A stretch of DNA of 64,000 nucleotides from Spirosoma fluviale (lineage in GTDB: Bacteria > Bacteroidota > Bacteroidia > Cytophagales > Spirosomataceae), in assembly GCF_900230225.1 (NCBI RefSeq), contig NZ_OCNH01000002.1, positions 1,150,793-1,214,792 on the forward strand. The letters are read 5' to 3'. This document shows, piece by piece, positions 26,724 to 33,849 of this stretch. The notes under the pieces were generated by a model. That model was given only the letters and a program-made list of their open reading frames with translations, was not told where the DNA came from and did no database searches. The position numbers and the translations under genes are program-made. The first letter of the stretch is position 1. Each line of letters opens with the position of its first letter.

Positions 26724-27076
26724 CACTTAAGACGATAAAGAACGAACAGGAATACGAGGAGTTAATGGCGTGGGTTGACGAACAGTTTGACAAAAAAGTC
26801 CAGCCAGATAGCCCTGTAGGGGAGACCTTACAGGTAGCGCTCCTGCTGATAAAGTCGTACGAAGATGAACATTATCCTATTCCTGCTCCTGACCCCATTG
26901 ACGCCATTCGTTTAAAAATGGCTGAAAATGGCTATAAGAATAAGGACTTTGTTGGTAAGCTAGGTAGCAAAAGTTACGTTTCTGCGGTATTAAACAAACG
27001 CAAGCCGCTGACGCTCGAAATGGCTAAATTCTTTCACAAAGAATTAGGGATACCCGCCGGGGTTCTGCTTGCCTAA
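26720..27076 (+). CDS. higA: HigA-type antitoxin with C-terminal helix-turn-helix
   Basis: This 118-residue partner of HigB has an N-terminal helical region (NEQEYEELMAWVDEQFDK), a middle stretch with Pro-rich linker (YPIPAPDPIDAIRLKM), and a C-terminal XRE-like helix-turn-helix (NKDFVGKLGSKSYVSAVLNK, then LTLEMAKFFHKELGIPAGVLL). It should bind and neutralise HigB and repress the operon through a palindrome upstream of higB. The gene ends 13 bp before the duplicated GH125 tail. Confidence 0.88.
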   Translation: MTLKTIKNEQEYEELMAWVDEQFDKKVQPDSPVGETLQVALLLIKSYEDEHYPIPAPDPIDAIRLKMAENGYKNKDFVGKLGSKSYVSAVLNKRKPLTLEMAKFFHKELGIPAGVLLA

Positions 27077-27087
27077 ATGAGTGAATA

Positions 27088-27165
27088 GGGCCAACACCCT
27101 CTTCGGCGAACTAGTCCTGAAAGTCGCCAACGAGCGCCCGCATCTGTTGAGCAAAGTGGTGTAAG
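27088..27165 (+). repeat. Direct repeat, right copy beyond higBA
   Basis: This is the second copy of the 78-bp GH125 3' end, exactly 830 bp from the first. All six substitutions fall in three pairs (27113-27114, 27143-27144, 27158-27159). Confidence 0.9.
27090..27164 (+). pseudogene. Orphan 3' fragment of a GH125 gene
   Basis: The fragment encodes the same 24-residue C-terminus as the intact GH125 gene, in one open frame to TAA at 27162-27164. The changes are Ile to Val, Gln to His and the final Leu to Val. Because the changes are conservative and the frame is intact, it looks like the tail of a diverged GH125 allele rather than a randomly decaying copy. Confidence 0.75.
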
Positions 27166-27273
27166 TGAATACAGGCTGAGTAATTTCCGATGACAATGCG
27201 ATTAAATTACTCATGGATGAATGAGTAGTATTGCATTAGTACGCAAGGAACGATATTTTTAGACGTTAACTAA

Positions 27274-27310
27274 AAGGGTTATGTATCGAACATACATAAC
27301 CCTTATTTTT
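27274..27310 (+). terminator. Intrinsic terminator downstream of the higBA insertion
   Basis: AAGGGTTATGTAT (27274-27286) pairs with 27292-27304 around CGAAC and is followed by ATTTTT. It probably ended the original GH125 transcript and now ends the higBA transcript. Confidence 0.75.
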
Positions 27311-27335
27311 CTGCCCAAACCGCTACTTACTACTC

Positions 27336-27863
27336 ATGAACCGATTAATTACCTGCTTTCTGCTTTTAACAGGCATTTGCTCCTCTCTTTTTGGCCAGCA
27401 GGCCTATGATGCACAGCCCGGCAAACCAGCTCAGTTCAATGGAATTGATTACGGCTTCGAAATACGAAACGAACGTCGTGTCGATATTGGCGGGGAGCGT
27501 TTCATGCGCTACGAACTGTCCGTTTATGCGACAAACAAGAGCAACTGTACCAAGATCATGTTCCCCCGTCAGGCGTTGCTGGATCAGAATGACCAAAATG
27601 AACTGGCCCATTTCGATTGTCTGAACGCCACCGGAAAACGCCTGACCTCTAAAAGCGCAAAGGTTCTGGCGCGGCCATTCACCGTGCCTTATCGGCAACG
27701 GGTAAAGAACGCCGAGGGAAAAGAAGTGGTAACGATAACCAACATTCAGGCCGGGCACATGCTGCGAAACGGCGAAACCGTGAGTAACTCCCTTATTGTC
27801 ATCGTTCCCGATGGCGAACAACCGGTCATGAAGGTTCGGATCATGGAAATCCCTGACTTATAG
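27336..27863 (+). CDS. Secreted protein of unknown function
   Basis: This 175-residue protein begins with a signal peptide (MNRLITCFLLLTGICSSLFGQQ). The mature part is predicted mostly beta (RRVDIGGERFMRYELSVYATNKS, VTITNIQAGHMLRNGETVSNSLIVIV) and has two isolated cysteines. I do not recognise a family; the shape suggests a small periplasmic beta-sandwich. It has its own start just after a terminator and converges on the next gene with only 7 bp between the stops. Confidence 0.6.
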   Translation: MNRLITCFLLLTGICSSLFGQQAYDAQPGKPAQFNGIDYGFEIRNERRVDIGGERFMRYELSVYATNKSNCTKIMFPRQALLDQNDQNELAHFDCLNATGKRLTSKSAKVLARPFTVPYRQRVKNAEGKEVVTITNIQAGHMLRNGETVSNSLIVIVPDGEQPVMKVRIMEIPDL

Positions 27864-27870
27864 GTTGCCG

Positions 27871-28272
27871 TTACCGACTCGCTTGCCAGGTTCCCGTTGC
27901 CTGACCACCATCCAGCTCCCAGGTTCCTTTGAGTACTGATTTAGCGTAATTTCCGGATAGGTTAATGTCTCCGCCTTCCGGATAGGCGTAGGTGATCGTT
28001 AATTTGCCGTTTTGCCAGACAACCGTTTTCAACTCAGCGGTATACTGGTCACCACTATTGTTGATCGCGGTAATCTTTCCTGTTATTTTTCGATTGCTGT
28101 CCTGACTAAGGACCAGTTCGAGTTTCCCGGTTGTCGGGCCATCAAATGTGCCCACCCATTTGCCGGTTAGGGTTGTTAGTGAATCGCTCGTGGCGGGCGC
28201 AGTTTGTGCTTTTACCGCCTGAAAGGTGAGCGTAAGTAGTACGACTACTGAGAGTAATGTTCTGATTGCCAT
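27871..28272 (-). CDS. Small secreted beta-barrel-like protein of unknown function
   Basis: This 133-residue protein has a signal peptide (MAIRTLLSVVVLLTLTFQAVKAQ). The mature part alternates short strands and turns: LTGKWVGTFDGPTTGKLELVL, RKITGKITA, LKGTWELDG, ATGTWQAS. The repeated GxW motifs (GKW, GTW, GTW) recall calycin/lipocalin-like barrels. The ligand is unknown. Confidence 0.6.
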   Translation of the reverse strand: MAIRTLLSVVVLLTLTFQAVKAQTAPATSDSLTTLTGKWVGTFDGPTTGKLELVLSQDSNRKITGKITAINNSGDQYTAELKTVVWQNGKLTITYAYPEGGDINLSGNYAKSVLKGTWELDGGQATGTWQASR

Positions 28273-28377
28273 TTTTTGTTAGGGAAAAAATTAAGTGATT
28301 GGAGCCACTGTCTGACGCCTTGATGCAAAAGAGAACAATTTAGGGCGAATACTCCGTACATGCTTGTTATCAATTCG

Positions 28378-29313
28378 TTACGCCAGCGGAACCTGAATCT
28401 CGGCCGCTTTCTTTATGACAAAGGTTCTGGCTTCGTCATACTCCTCGGCGGTACGTAAATGCTCCAGCATCAGCGGTACTTCCTGGGGTAAGGACGTGAC
28501 GTTACGGATATAAGCGGCATAATCCAGCCGACCTCGGCCCGGCATGGTCTCCATAAAATGACCATCTTTCGGCGCAATGTCTTTGGCGTGAGCCGAAATA
28601 ATCCAGCGTCCTAATTTCTGAAAGGTGTCATTGATGAGGGCCGTATTCGTGAAAAAACGCGCCGGACTGTTAATGATGTTAGCAATGTCTACGTGTGCGC
28701 CAAAGGCCGGACGGTCAATGGCTTTGATGAATTTGAGGTAGGCGTCGGGACCATCGGGCAGGCTCCACCCCATCATTTCGAGCGCAAATTTGGCCCGCTT
28801 TGGTTTCACGGCATCGATAACCTTCCGACAGTTCTCGACGGTAGCGTCAAAGTAGTCTTTGCTCAGGTCGCGCGCGTCGGGACCATCCCAGTTCGTGGGG
28901 CTGAACGACCCGCCAATGTTGACACAAACCCGCGCGCCAACGGCCTCCGCCAGCGCCAGCCGATCGGTGACGTACGCGAGGTTTTTGCGCCGTTTTTCAG
29001 CATCCTGATCCAGCATATTCACCCAGGCACCCACTTCGGCAATGAGCACATTCTGAGCAGCAAACGCCTTGCTTATGGCTTCAATTTTGTTTGTATCGGT
29101 CAGCTCGACCGCAGGAACATAGGCCGCACTGTACTGCAACCGCCGATGTTCGCGCGCCAGCTCGTCGGGGTCTGTGCTTTTCAGGAAGATAGGGCCGCCA
29201 AGTCGGAGCGGTTTCGGGGCTGCGCCGAAAATCGGCCGATAGGAGGGCAGTACGGCGCTGCTCGCCAATAGCGCCGACGACTGCAAAAAGGTGCGACGGG
29301 AGAAAGATTTCAT
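28378..29313 (-). CDS. Tat-exported sugar-phosphate isomerase/epimerase-like TIM barrel
   Basis: The start is set at MKSFSRRTFLQSSALLASS, a Tat signal; the open frame upstream lacks one. The 311-residue protein is of the AP-endonuclease-2/xylose-isomerase-like fold (EVGAWVNMLDQDAEKRRKNL, VCVNIGGSF, FALEMMGWSLPDG, FGAHVDIANIINSP, ISAHAKDIAPKDGHFMETMPGRGRLDY). The metal-binding pattern E...D/H...H...E looks present. The family includes sugar epimerases, 3-keto-sugar enzymes and 3-dehydroshikimate dehydratase. It lies 83 bp after the aromatic-acid genes on the same strand, so a role in feeding that pathway is possible but unproven. Confidence 0.75.
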   Translation of the reverse strand: MKSFSRRTFLQSSALLASSAVLPSYRPIFGAAPKPLRLGGPIFLKSTDPDELAREHRRLQYSAAYVPAVELTDTNKIEAISKAFAAQNVLIAEVGAWVNMLDQDAEKRRKNLAYVTDRLALAEAVGARVCVNIGGSFSPTNWDGPDARDLSKDYFDATVENCRKVIDAVKPKRAKFALEMMGWSLPDGPDAYLKFIKAIDRPAFGAHVDIANIINSPARFFTNTALINDTFQKLGRWIISAHAKDIAPKDGHFMETMPGRGRLDYAAYIRNVTSLPQEVPLMLEHLRTAEEYDEARTFVIKKAAEIQVPLA

Positions 29314-29396
29314 TAGGGTAGGAGGGGAAAAAGTACAGAACTTAAAGCTAGCAAAAATCGCCCGATACAACAGTCCACTACTTCTTTTTCGTTGAC

Positions 29397-30500
29397 TCAG
29401 CCCAGCAGTGGCACCAGTACCTCACCCCGGCTCAGCAGTCGTGCTGTTCGGATAACGCCCGACTTACCAATCTCCATCATCCCATTTTGAACGTTTTGCT
29501 CCAGCCGGACCGTAAACTCACCCGTGGGATGTTCCACAGAATAACCGGAATCGTCATTTTTAGGTAAAACGGCAATTCCGTCGGCCACGGAGCCGGGCAA
29601 CAAACAGGCCGTAGCGGTAGAAACGGCTCCCAATACGCCAATAGCTTCGTGAACCCGGTGCGGAATGAACGTTCGTGTACTAATCATGCCGCCCGCTCGG
29701 GGTGGCGCAATTAAACACAGTTTCGGTACGGTTTTGTTAGTCACATCACCCAGGTTCATGAGCGGGCCAACGGCGAGCCGGATGCCTTCGAGGGTTCGTT
29801 TCAACGACTCATCGGCTTCGAGTTCGGCGGGGGATTCGTAGCCGGTAACGCCAAAATCGGCCGCCCGAAGAATCACCTCCGGCATCCCGTTGTCAATGCA
29901 GGTTACCTCAATGCCGTTTACCCGGTTCCGGATTTGGCCCGTGGGTAACAATGCACCGCAGGTCGACCCGGCAATGCCCAGATAGTTACAGAGAATCGGT
30001 GCGCCCGTTCCCGGTACGCCATCGACTTTGGCACTGCCTACGGCCGGGTTACTCGCATACTCAACAACCCCGCCGGGTGTTTGCACCGTTACTTCGCAGA
30101 TGCCGCCCGTATTCACCATGTTGATGCGGGCTGTAGTCGTTGGACTACCGGCTGGAAACAGCCCCGATTCGATGGCGAAGGGCAGGACGGCCGCCAGTAT
30201 GTTTCCGCAGTTTTGTCCGTCCGATACCCGCCCGGCTCCCACGACTACCTGTAAAAACAGGTAATCCAGATCGGTATCAGGTTTGTCGGATAAACTGACG
30301 ACCGCCACTTTGCTGGTCAGGGATGTAGCGCCACCCAGCCCATCAATCTGCCTGGGATCACCACCGCCACCGCCCTCCATTGCGGCCAGAATCAGGCGGT
30401 GGCGTTCAGTTTCATCGGCGGGAAGGTCAGTTGCCTTGAAGAACAGCCCTTTGGACGAGCCTCCTCGAAACTGCATGACCGGAATGGCACGTTGTGGCAT
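29397..30500 (-). CDS. galD: 4-oxalomesaconate tautomerase, PrpF/GalD-type
   Basis: The 367-residue length and motifs fit the PrpF-like isomerases: MQFRGGSSKGLFF near the start, PRQIDGLGGATSLTSKVAVV, GRVSDGQNCGNILAAVLPFA (catalytic Cys region) and the C-terminal IGKSGVIRTARLL. GalD interconverts the keto and enol forms of 4-oxalomesaconate in gallate breakdown; PrpF itself isomerises aconitates. The gene is chosen as GalD-like because its neighbours supply the next two pathway steps. It starts 3 bp after the stop of the upstream dehydrogenase gene, a tight operon junction. Confidence 0.82.
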   Translation of the reverse strand: MPQRAIPVMQFRGGSSKGLFFKATDLPADETERHRLILAAMEGGGGGDPRQIDGLGGATSLTSKVAVVSLSDKPDTDLDYLFLQVVVGAGRVSDGQNCGNILAAVLPFAIESGLFPAGSPTTTARINMVNTGGICEVTVQTPGGVVEYASNPAVGSAKVDGVPGTGAPILCNYLGIAGSTCGALLPTGQIRNRVNGIEVTCIDNGMPEVILRAADFGVTGYESPAELEADESLKRTLEGIRLAVGPLMNLGDVTNKTVPKLCLIAPPRAGGMISTRTFIPHRVHEAIGVLGAVSTATACLLPGSVADGIAVLPKNDDSGYSVEHPTGEFTVRLEQNVQNGMMEIGKSGVIRTARLLSRGEVLVPLLG

Positions 30501-30503
30501 GGT

Positions 30504-31277
30504 TTATCGCTGAGTAGGATCAATTAGATTTTCAAGGCTGGTTAGGGTGGCCCGCGACATCACCGGCTCAATATGCTGTGCGCCGAGCATGGCGACAACG
30601 GCTTCGAGTTCATGGCTTCGGCGGAGGGCGTGGGTTTTGCTGCCTTCCAGAAACCGGTCGATCAGCGCGTCGTTGCCACCAACTACCGACAGAATCTGCG
30701 CTCGAATGTACGGTTCCAGCCCAAACGAGCGGCCCGCGTCTACAGCTTCGCCAATTACGGCGGCAATGCCCTTGTACACAATGGACCGGAGCAGCTTTCG
30801 CGTGGCAGCCTCGCCCGTCTGATCGCTCAGTACAGCAATATTCAGTCCCAATGGCAGTAGCAACTCCGCATACCGATCGGCACCGGGACCCGATACCAGA
30901 AACGGCGTTAAAATGCCTTTGGGCGGTACGGGTGCCATGATGGCAACATCCACGACCTGAGCGCCGGAAGGACTGATGATGGCTTCGACCCGGCGTTTGG
31001 TATCGGGTGAAGCCGTGTTCATTTCGGCGTATAACTGCCCCGGTCGAAGAATCGGCAATACCTCGGCAGCAACGGTTTCCGCCACTGCCGACAGGTTGAC
31101 GCTTAGAATTACATCGGCGTTCAGGACCGCTTCGGCATTGCTGCCGACCAGGGTTACGGTCGGTAATAGATCTCGTTTAAGCGCCGGGTCATAGCCAACA
31201 ACGGTTACGCCCAGGCTGGCTAAATCATTGGCGAAACGACTCCCCGCTTCACCCAGACCAAGTAGTGCGATTTTCAT
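30504..31277 (-). CDS. NAD(P)-binding dehydrogenase with DUF1932 domain
   Basis: The start is taken at MKIALLGLGEAGSRFANDLA because the preceding 37 codons (Lys/Pro/Arg-rich) overlap the end of the upstream gene and are not Rossmann-like. The 257-residue protein has GLGEAG (dinucleotide binding, residues 7-12), a beta-hydroxyacid-dehydrogenase-like core (LYAEMNTASPDTKRRV) and a C-terminal DUF1932 helical domain (ATRKLLRSIVYKGIAAVIGEAV). The exact reaction is unknown. In an operon for tricarboxylic meta-cleavage intermediates it could act on a hydroxy- or semialdehyde intermediate. Confidence 0.75.
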   Translation of the reverse strand: MKIALLGLGEAGSRFANDLASLGVTVVGYDPALKRDLLPTVTLVGSNAEAVLNADVILSVNLSAVAETVAAEVLPILRPGQLYAEMNTASPDTKRRVEAIISPSGAQVVDVAIMAPVPPKGILTPFLVSGPGADRYAELLLPLGLNIAVLSDQTGEAATRKLLRSIVYKGIAAVIGEAVDAGRSFGLEPYIRAQILSVVGGNDALIDRFLEGSKTHALRRSHELEAVVAMLGAQHIEPVMSRATLTSLENLIDPTQR

Positions 31278-31281
31278 TTGT

Positions 31282-31881
31282 CTAGTTCCACCCGTAAATT
31301 TGAATGGATGTTTTGCCCTGCCGGAGTTGTTCGCGGATGGATTCTTCGCGGGCCTCGCGGGCGGTTGCTTTTTCGAATACGTCCTCAATACGGTCCTTGG
31401 GCACGACTACCACGCCATCGCGGTCCCCCACAATGATGTCGCCGGGGTGAACCACTACGCCACCAATGATGATGGGTTCGTTCAACGTGCCGCCTTCTAT
31501 ACTTGACGTACCCTTGATGCACAGTCCCCGGCTGAACACCGGAAAACCCATCGCTTCGATGTCGTCGGCATCGCGGACGCAGGCATCGATCACCAGCCCG
31601 GCAAGGCCTTTCGTTTTGGCACCCAGACTCATTAAATCACCCCAGTAGCCCGCTTCGTAATAGTCGGAGCAGTGGGCCACGAGTACATCACCCGGCTGAG
31701 CATAGGCATACGCCCGATGCAGGATCTTGTTGTCGCCCGGTATCGTCTGCACGGTATACGCTGGGCCACAGATCTTCATACCGGGCGCAATCGGTTTGAT
31801 GGCCGAGGGTAGATTACCGGCCTTGCCGAGTGCTTCGTGCAGGGTGGCGGTAGAGAATGGTGCGAGGTTGGAGTGGTTCAT
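31282..31881 (-). CDS. galC: RraA/LigK-family class II aldolase (4-carboxy-4-hydroxy-2-oxoadipate aldolase-like)
   Basis: The start at MNHSNLAPFSTATLHEALGK matches the usual family start. The 199-residue protein has the RraA-like fold with the metal/pyruvate-binding pattern G-D-L-M ... R-D (YWGDLMSLGAKTKGL, VIDACVRDADDI), plus GGVVVHPGDIIVGDRDGVVVVP. In gallate and protocatechuate 4,5-cleavage pathways this enzyme splits 4-carboxy-4-hydroxy-2-oxoadipate into pyruvate and oxaloacetate. RraA-like RNase E regulators are shorter and are not found in this context. It is in an operon with galD- and galB-like genes; the dehydrogenase starts 4 bp downstream. Confidence 0.83.
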   Translation of the reverse strand: MNHSNLAPFSTATLHEALGKAGNLPSAIKPIAPGMKICGPAYTVQTIPGDNKILHRAYAYAQPGDVLVAHCSDYYEAGYWGDLMSLGAKTKGLAGLVIDACVRDADDIEAMGFPVFSRGLCIKGTSSIEGGTLNEPIIIGGVVVHPGDIIVGDRDGVVVVPKDRIEDVFEKATAREAREESIREQLRQGKTSIQIYGWN

Positions 31882-31889
31882 TTTGTGAG

Positions 31890-32000
31890 TTGTTACACGG
31901 AGATGCACGGAGAAAAAAGAGATACACAGAGTTTTTTTGATATTTCTCTGTGTATCTCCCGCTCCGGCGTACCGGTGTTTTCTCTGCGAATCTCTGTGGC
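31890..32000. repeat. CACAGAG-type intergenic hairpin repeat, copy 3
   Basis: GAGATACACAGAG (31919-31931) pairs perfectly with 31946-31958. An outer imperfect pair is formed by ACGGAGATGCACGGAGAAAA and the TTTTCTCTGCGAATCTCTGT region. It lies between the galC- and galB-like genes, inside the presumed operon. Confidence 0.6.
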
Positions 32001-32007
32001 ATAAAAT

Positions 32008-32730
32008 TTAAAAAATACTCTCCGTCACTCTTGGCACCTGACGCTGATGCGCTTCGGCGAATTGAATGTGCTTTTGCCCGGAAATCCGGCGGGCGTGGTT
32101 GGCGCGTCGGGAGGCCAGTTCGGCGTAGTAATCACGCAGGTAGGTTTGCGCACCCATACAGGCCATAGCCGCTCGCTTCTTTTCCATCACCGACGTAATA
32201 TCCACAAAGGTGTCTGGTACGAAACCACACAGTTCGGGCTGGTGCGGCTCAAACGAATACCAGACGGGTGGGTCGATGTTCTTGAAAGCGCTCGGAACCC
32301 CCGCACCCGACGACAGCAACCGCGCCCGTTGCACCGCCTGAAACGCCAGTGGGTGATCGGGATTGAATGGATCTTTTTCGCTGTGCGTCAGGATAACGGT
32401 CGGCTCGAAATCGCCGATGAGGTTGGTCAACTGCTCCACCCGCTGGTCGGTCAACAGCATTGGGTAGTCACCCCAGTCCAGGAATTGAATCGGTGTACCG
32501 AGAATGTCGGCGGCCTGTTGCGCCTGCTCGTGCCGTATCGCTTTCACGCTGTCGACACTGCGTTTGGGGTCTTCTTTCCAGAGTTCGCCCGACTCGCCCC
32601 GTTCGCCATACGACAGGGCAACGACCAGAGTTTCGGCCCCTTCTTCCAGAGCCTTGGCAATTGTGCCAGCCGCCCGCCAGACGAAATCGCCGGAGTGGGC
32701 ACCGATAATGAGGAGTTTGTTCATGTTCAA
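32008..32730 (-). CDS. galB: PIG-L-family hydratase, GalB-type (4-oxalomesaconate hydratase-like)
   Basis: This 240-residue protein of the LmbE/PIG-L fold has zinc-site motif AHSGDFVWRAAGTIA near the N-terminus, LSYGERGESGELW, and LTHSEKDPFNPDHPLAFQAV. Most PIG-L proteins have AHPDD at the first site and are deacetylases. AHSxDFVWR followed by the GERGES block is instead the pattern I associate with the zinc-dependent GalB hydratase of Pseudomonas putida gallate degradation. It would hydrate 4-oxalomesaconate to 4-carboxy-4-hydroxy-2-oxoadipate, the substrate of the next gene's aldolase. It is flanked on both sides by intergenic repeats. Confidence 0.78.
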   Translation of the reverse strand: MNMNKLLIIGAHSGDFVWRAAGTIAKALEEGAETLVVALSYGERGESGELWKEDPKRSVDSVKAIRHEQAQQAADILGTPIQFLDWGDYPMLLTDQRVEQLTNLIGDFEPTVILTHSEKDPFNPDHPLAFQAVQRARLLSSGAGVPSAFKNIDPPVWYSFEPHQPELCGFVPDTFVDITSVMEKKRAAMACMGAQTYLRDYYAELASRRANHARRISGQKHIQFAEAHQRQVPRVTESIF

Positions 32731-32731
32731 T

Positions 32732-32877
32732 GTAGAGACGCAATACCTTGCGTCTCATTTCCGGATGGTTTCTAACCTGTTAATGTATTGCTGACGCGTG
32801 AGGAGACGCCAATGGCTGACGCGTGAGGAGACGCCAATGGCTGACACGTGAGGAGACGCAAGGTATTGCGTCTCTAC
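32732..32877. repeat. GAGACGC-type composite: 25-bp inverted ends plus 25-bp tandem units
   Basis: The segments 32732-32756 and 32853-32877 are exact 25-bp reverse complements, and each is itself near-palindromic (GAGACGCAA/TTGCGTCTC). Between them a 25-bp unit starting GCTGACGCGTGAGGAGACGC is repeated at 32790-32814 and 32815-32839, with a third partial copy from 32840 merging into the right end. The element fills the gap between the dioxygenase and galB-like genes, and the dioxygenase stop codon lies within it. Confidence 0.85.
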
Positions 32878-33842
32878 GGGGATGGCATGGGCGTGCCTTG
32901 TGTGTGAAAACTGGGGATGGTGGGCAAACCCCAGGCCTGCCCGCGTTTTCGTTCTTCCATGGTCCAGAAAACGGTTTTGTAATCGGGGTCGGTGATGAGC
33001 CGGGCGGTGGTGTTGGCAATCTCAATGCGGTTGCCGCCGGGCTCGTAGACGTACAGAAAAAACGTTTGCTGAATGATGTGCTTGTGCGGCCCCGTCTCGA
33101 TCTGGATGCCGTTTTCAAGGCAAATGTCGGCAGCGATCAGCACCTCCTCCCGACTGTTCACGGCGTAGGTAAGGTGGTGAAACCGCCCCTGAAGAGCCAG
33201 ATAGTCGAGCGTGACGGCCAGATCGTAGGATTTTGAATTGACCATAAACCACACGGCACGCGGGTTCATGTTTTCTAAATCATCCACAATACTTTCGCTC
33301 ATAATGCCGCCCAGGGTTTCCAGCTGAAAATCGCGGTACGCCCGTACATCACTGGCAAACAGGTTGAGGTGGTCGATACGCCGGACGTTGATGCCCCGAC
33401 CGGGAAAGCGGCTCGCCGTGTTTTTCAGCGCCGACTGATCCTGCGGGCCGCAGCGGTACTTTTCGGTTTCGAAGTAAATTTCGGTCAGGTGCCCATCGGG
33501 CGAGCGAAATTCAAATGCCGGACCGTGGCCCAGGTCGCCGTCATTCCAGCCGATGGCGTAGGGCGTTTGCCGAATAGCTTCTACCCGGCGCTGGAGGGCT
33601 TGCGGACTACGGGTACGCCAAGCAAAGTGACGCATACCGGCCTGTGGACTGGCCGTTAGCTTCAGGGTATGGTGCTCGTAATCATCGTAAGCCCGCAGGT
33701 AGATGGAATCACCGGCGGTAGCCGTGATCGACATACCCATGATCTCCGTAAAAAAGCGGGTACTTTGGTCGAGTTTGGGCGTTAGTAGTTCGACGTGGCC
33801 CAGGTGAGCCAGATCCCAGATAGTTTCGTTCATGGTTGGCAC
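32874..33842 (-). CDS. Type I (VOC) extradiol dioxygenase
   Basis: This 322-residue, two-domain VOC protein has the size of catechol 2,3-dioxygenase. The C-terminal domain carries the full iron triad: H158 (RIDHLNLF), H223 (FHHLTY) and E274 (NRIEI). The ligand spacing matches XylE-type enzymes, so a glyoxalase or other VOC assignment is unlikely. It would open an ortho-dihydroxylated aromatic ring next to the diol. The downstream genes process 4-oxalomesaconate, so a gallate- or protocatechuate-like substrate is inferred, although the known gallate dioxygenase (GalA) belongs to the unrelated LigB family. The last codons run into a repeat. Confidence 0.85.
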   Translation of the reverse strand: MPTMNETIWDLAHLGHVELLTPKLDQSTRFFTEIMGMSITATAGDSIYLRAYDDYEHHTLKLTASPQAGMRHFAWRTRSPQALQRRVEAIRQTPYAIGWNDGDLGHGPAFEFRSPDGHLTEIYFETEKYRCGPQDQSALKNTASRFPGRGINVRRIDHLNLFASDVRAYRDFQLETLGGIMSESIVDDLENMNPRAVWFMVNSKSYDLAVTLDYLALQGRFHHLTYAVNSREEVLIAADICLENGIQIETGPHKHIIQQTFFLYVYEPGGNRIEIANTTARLITDPDYKTVFWTMEERKRGQAWGLPTIPSFHTQGTPMPSP

Positions 33843-33849
33843 GAAAGGT

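Noticed and set aside
31278-31388. Longer N-terminus for the DUF1932 dehydrogenase
   Set aside because: The extra 37 residues are Lys/Pro-rich, precede the Rossmann strand and overlap the upstream aldolase gene.
32790-32860. Tandem 25-bp units as a possible CRISPR array
   Set aside because: The units abut with no spacers, and no cas gene is nearby.
32874-33842. Reading the VOC protein as a glyoxalase or resistance protein
   Set aside because: Two full domains, length about 320 and an intact H-H-E iron triad in the C-terminal half fit an extradiol dioxygenase much better.
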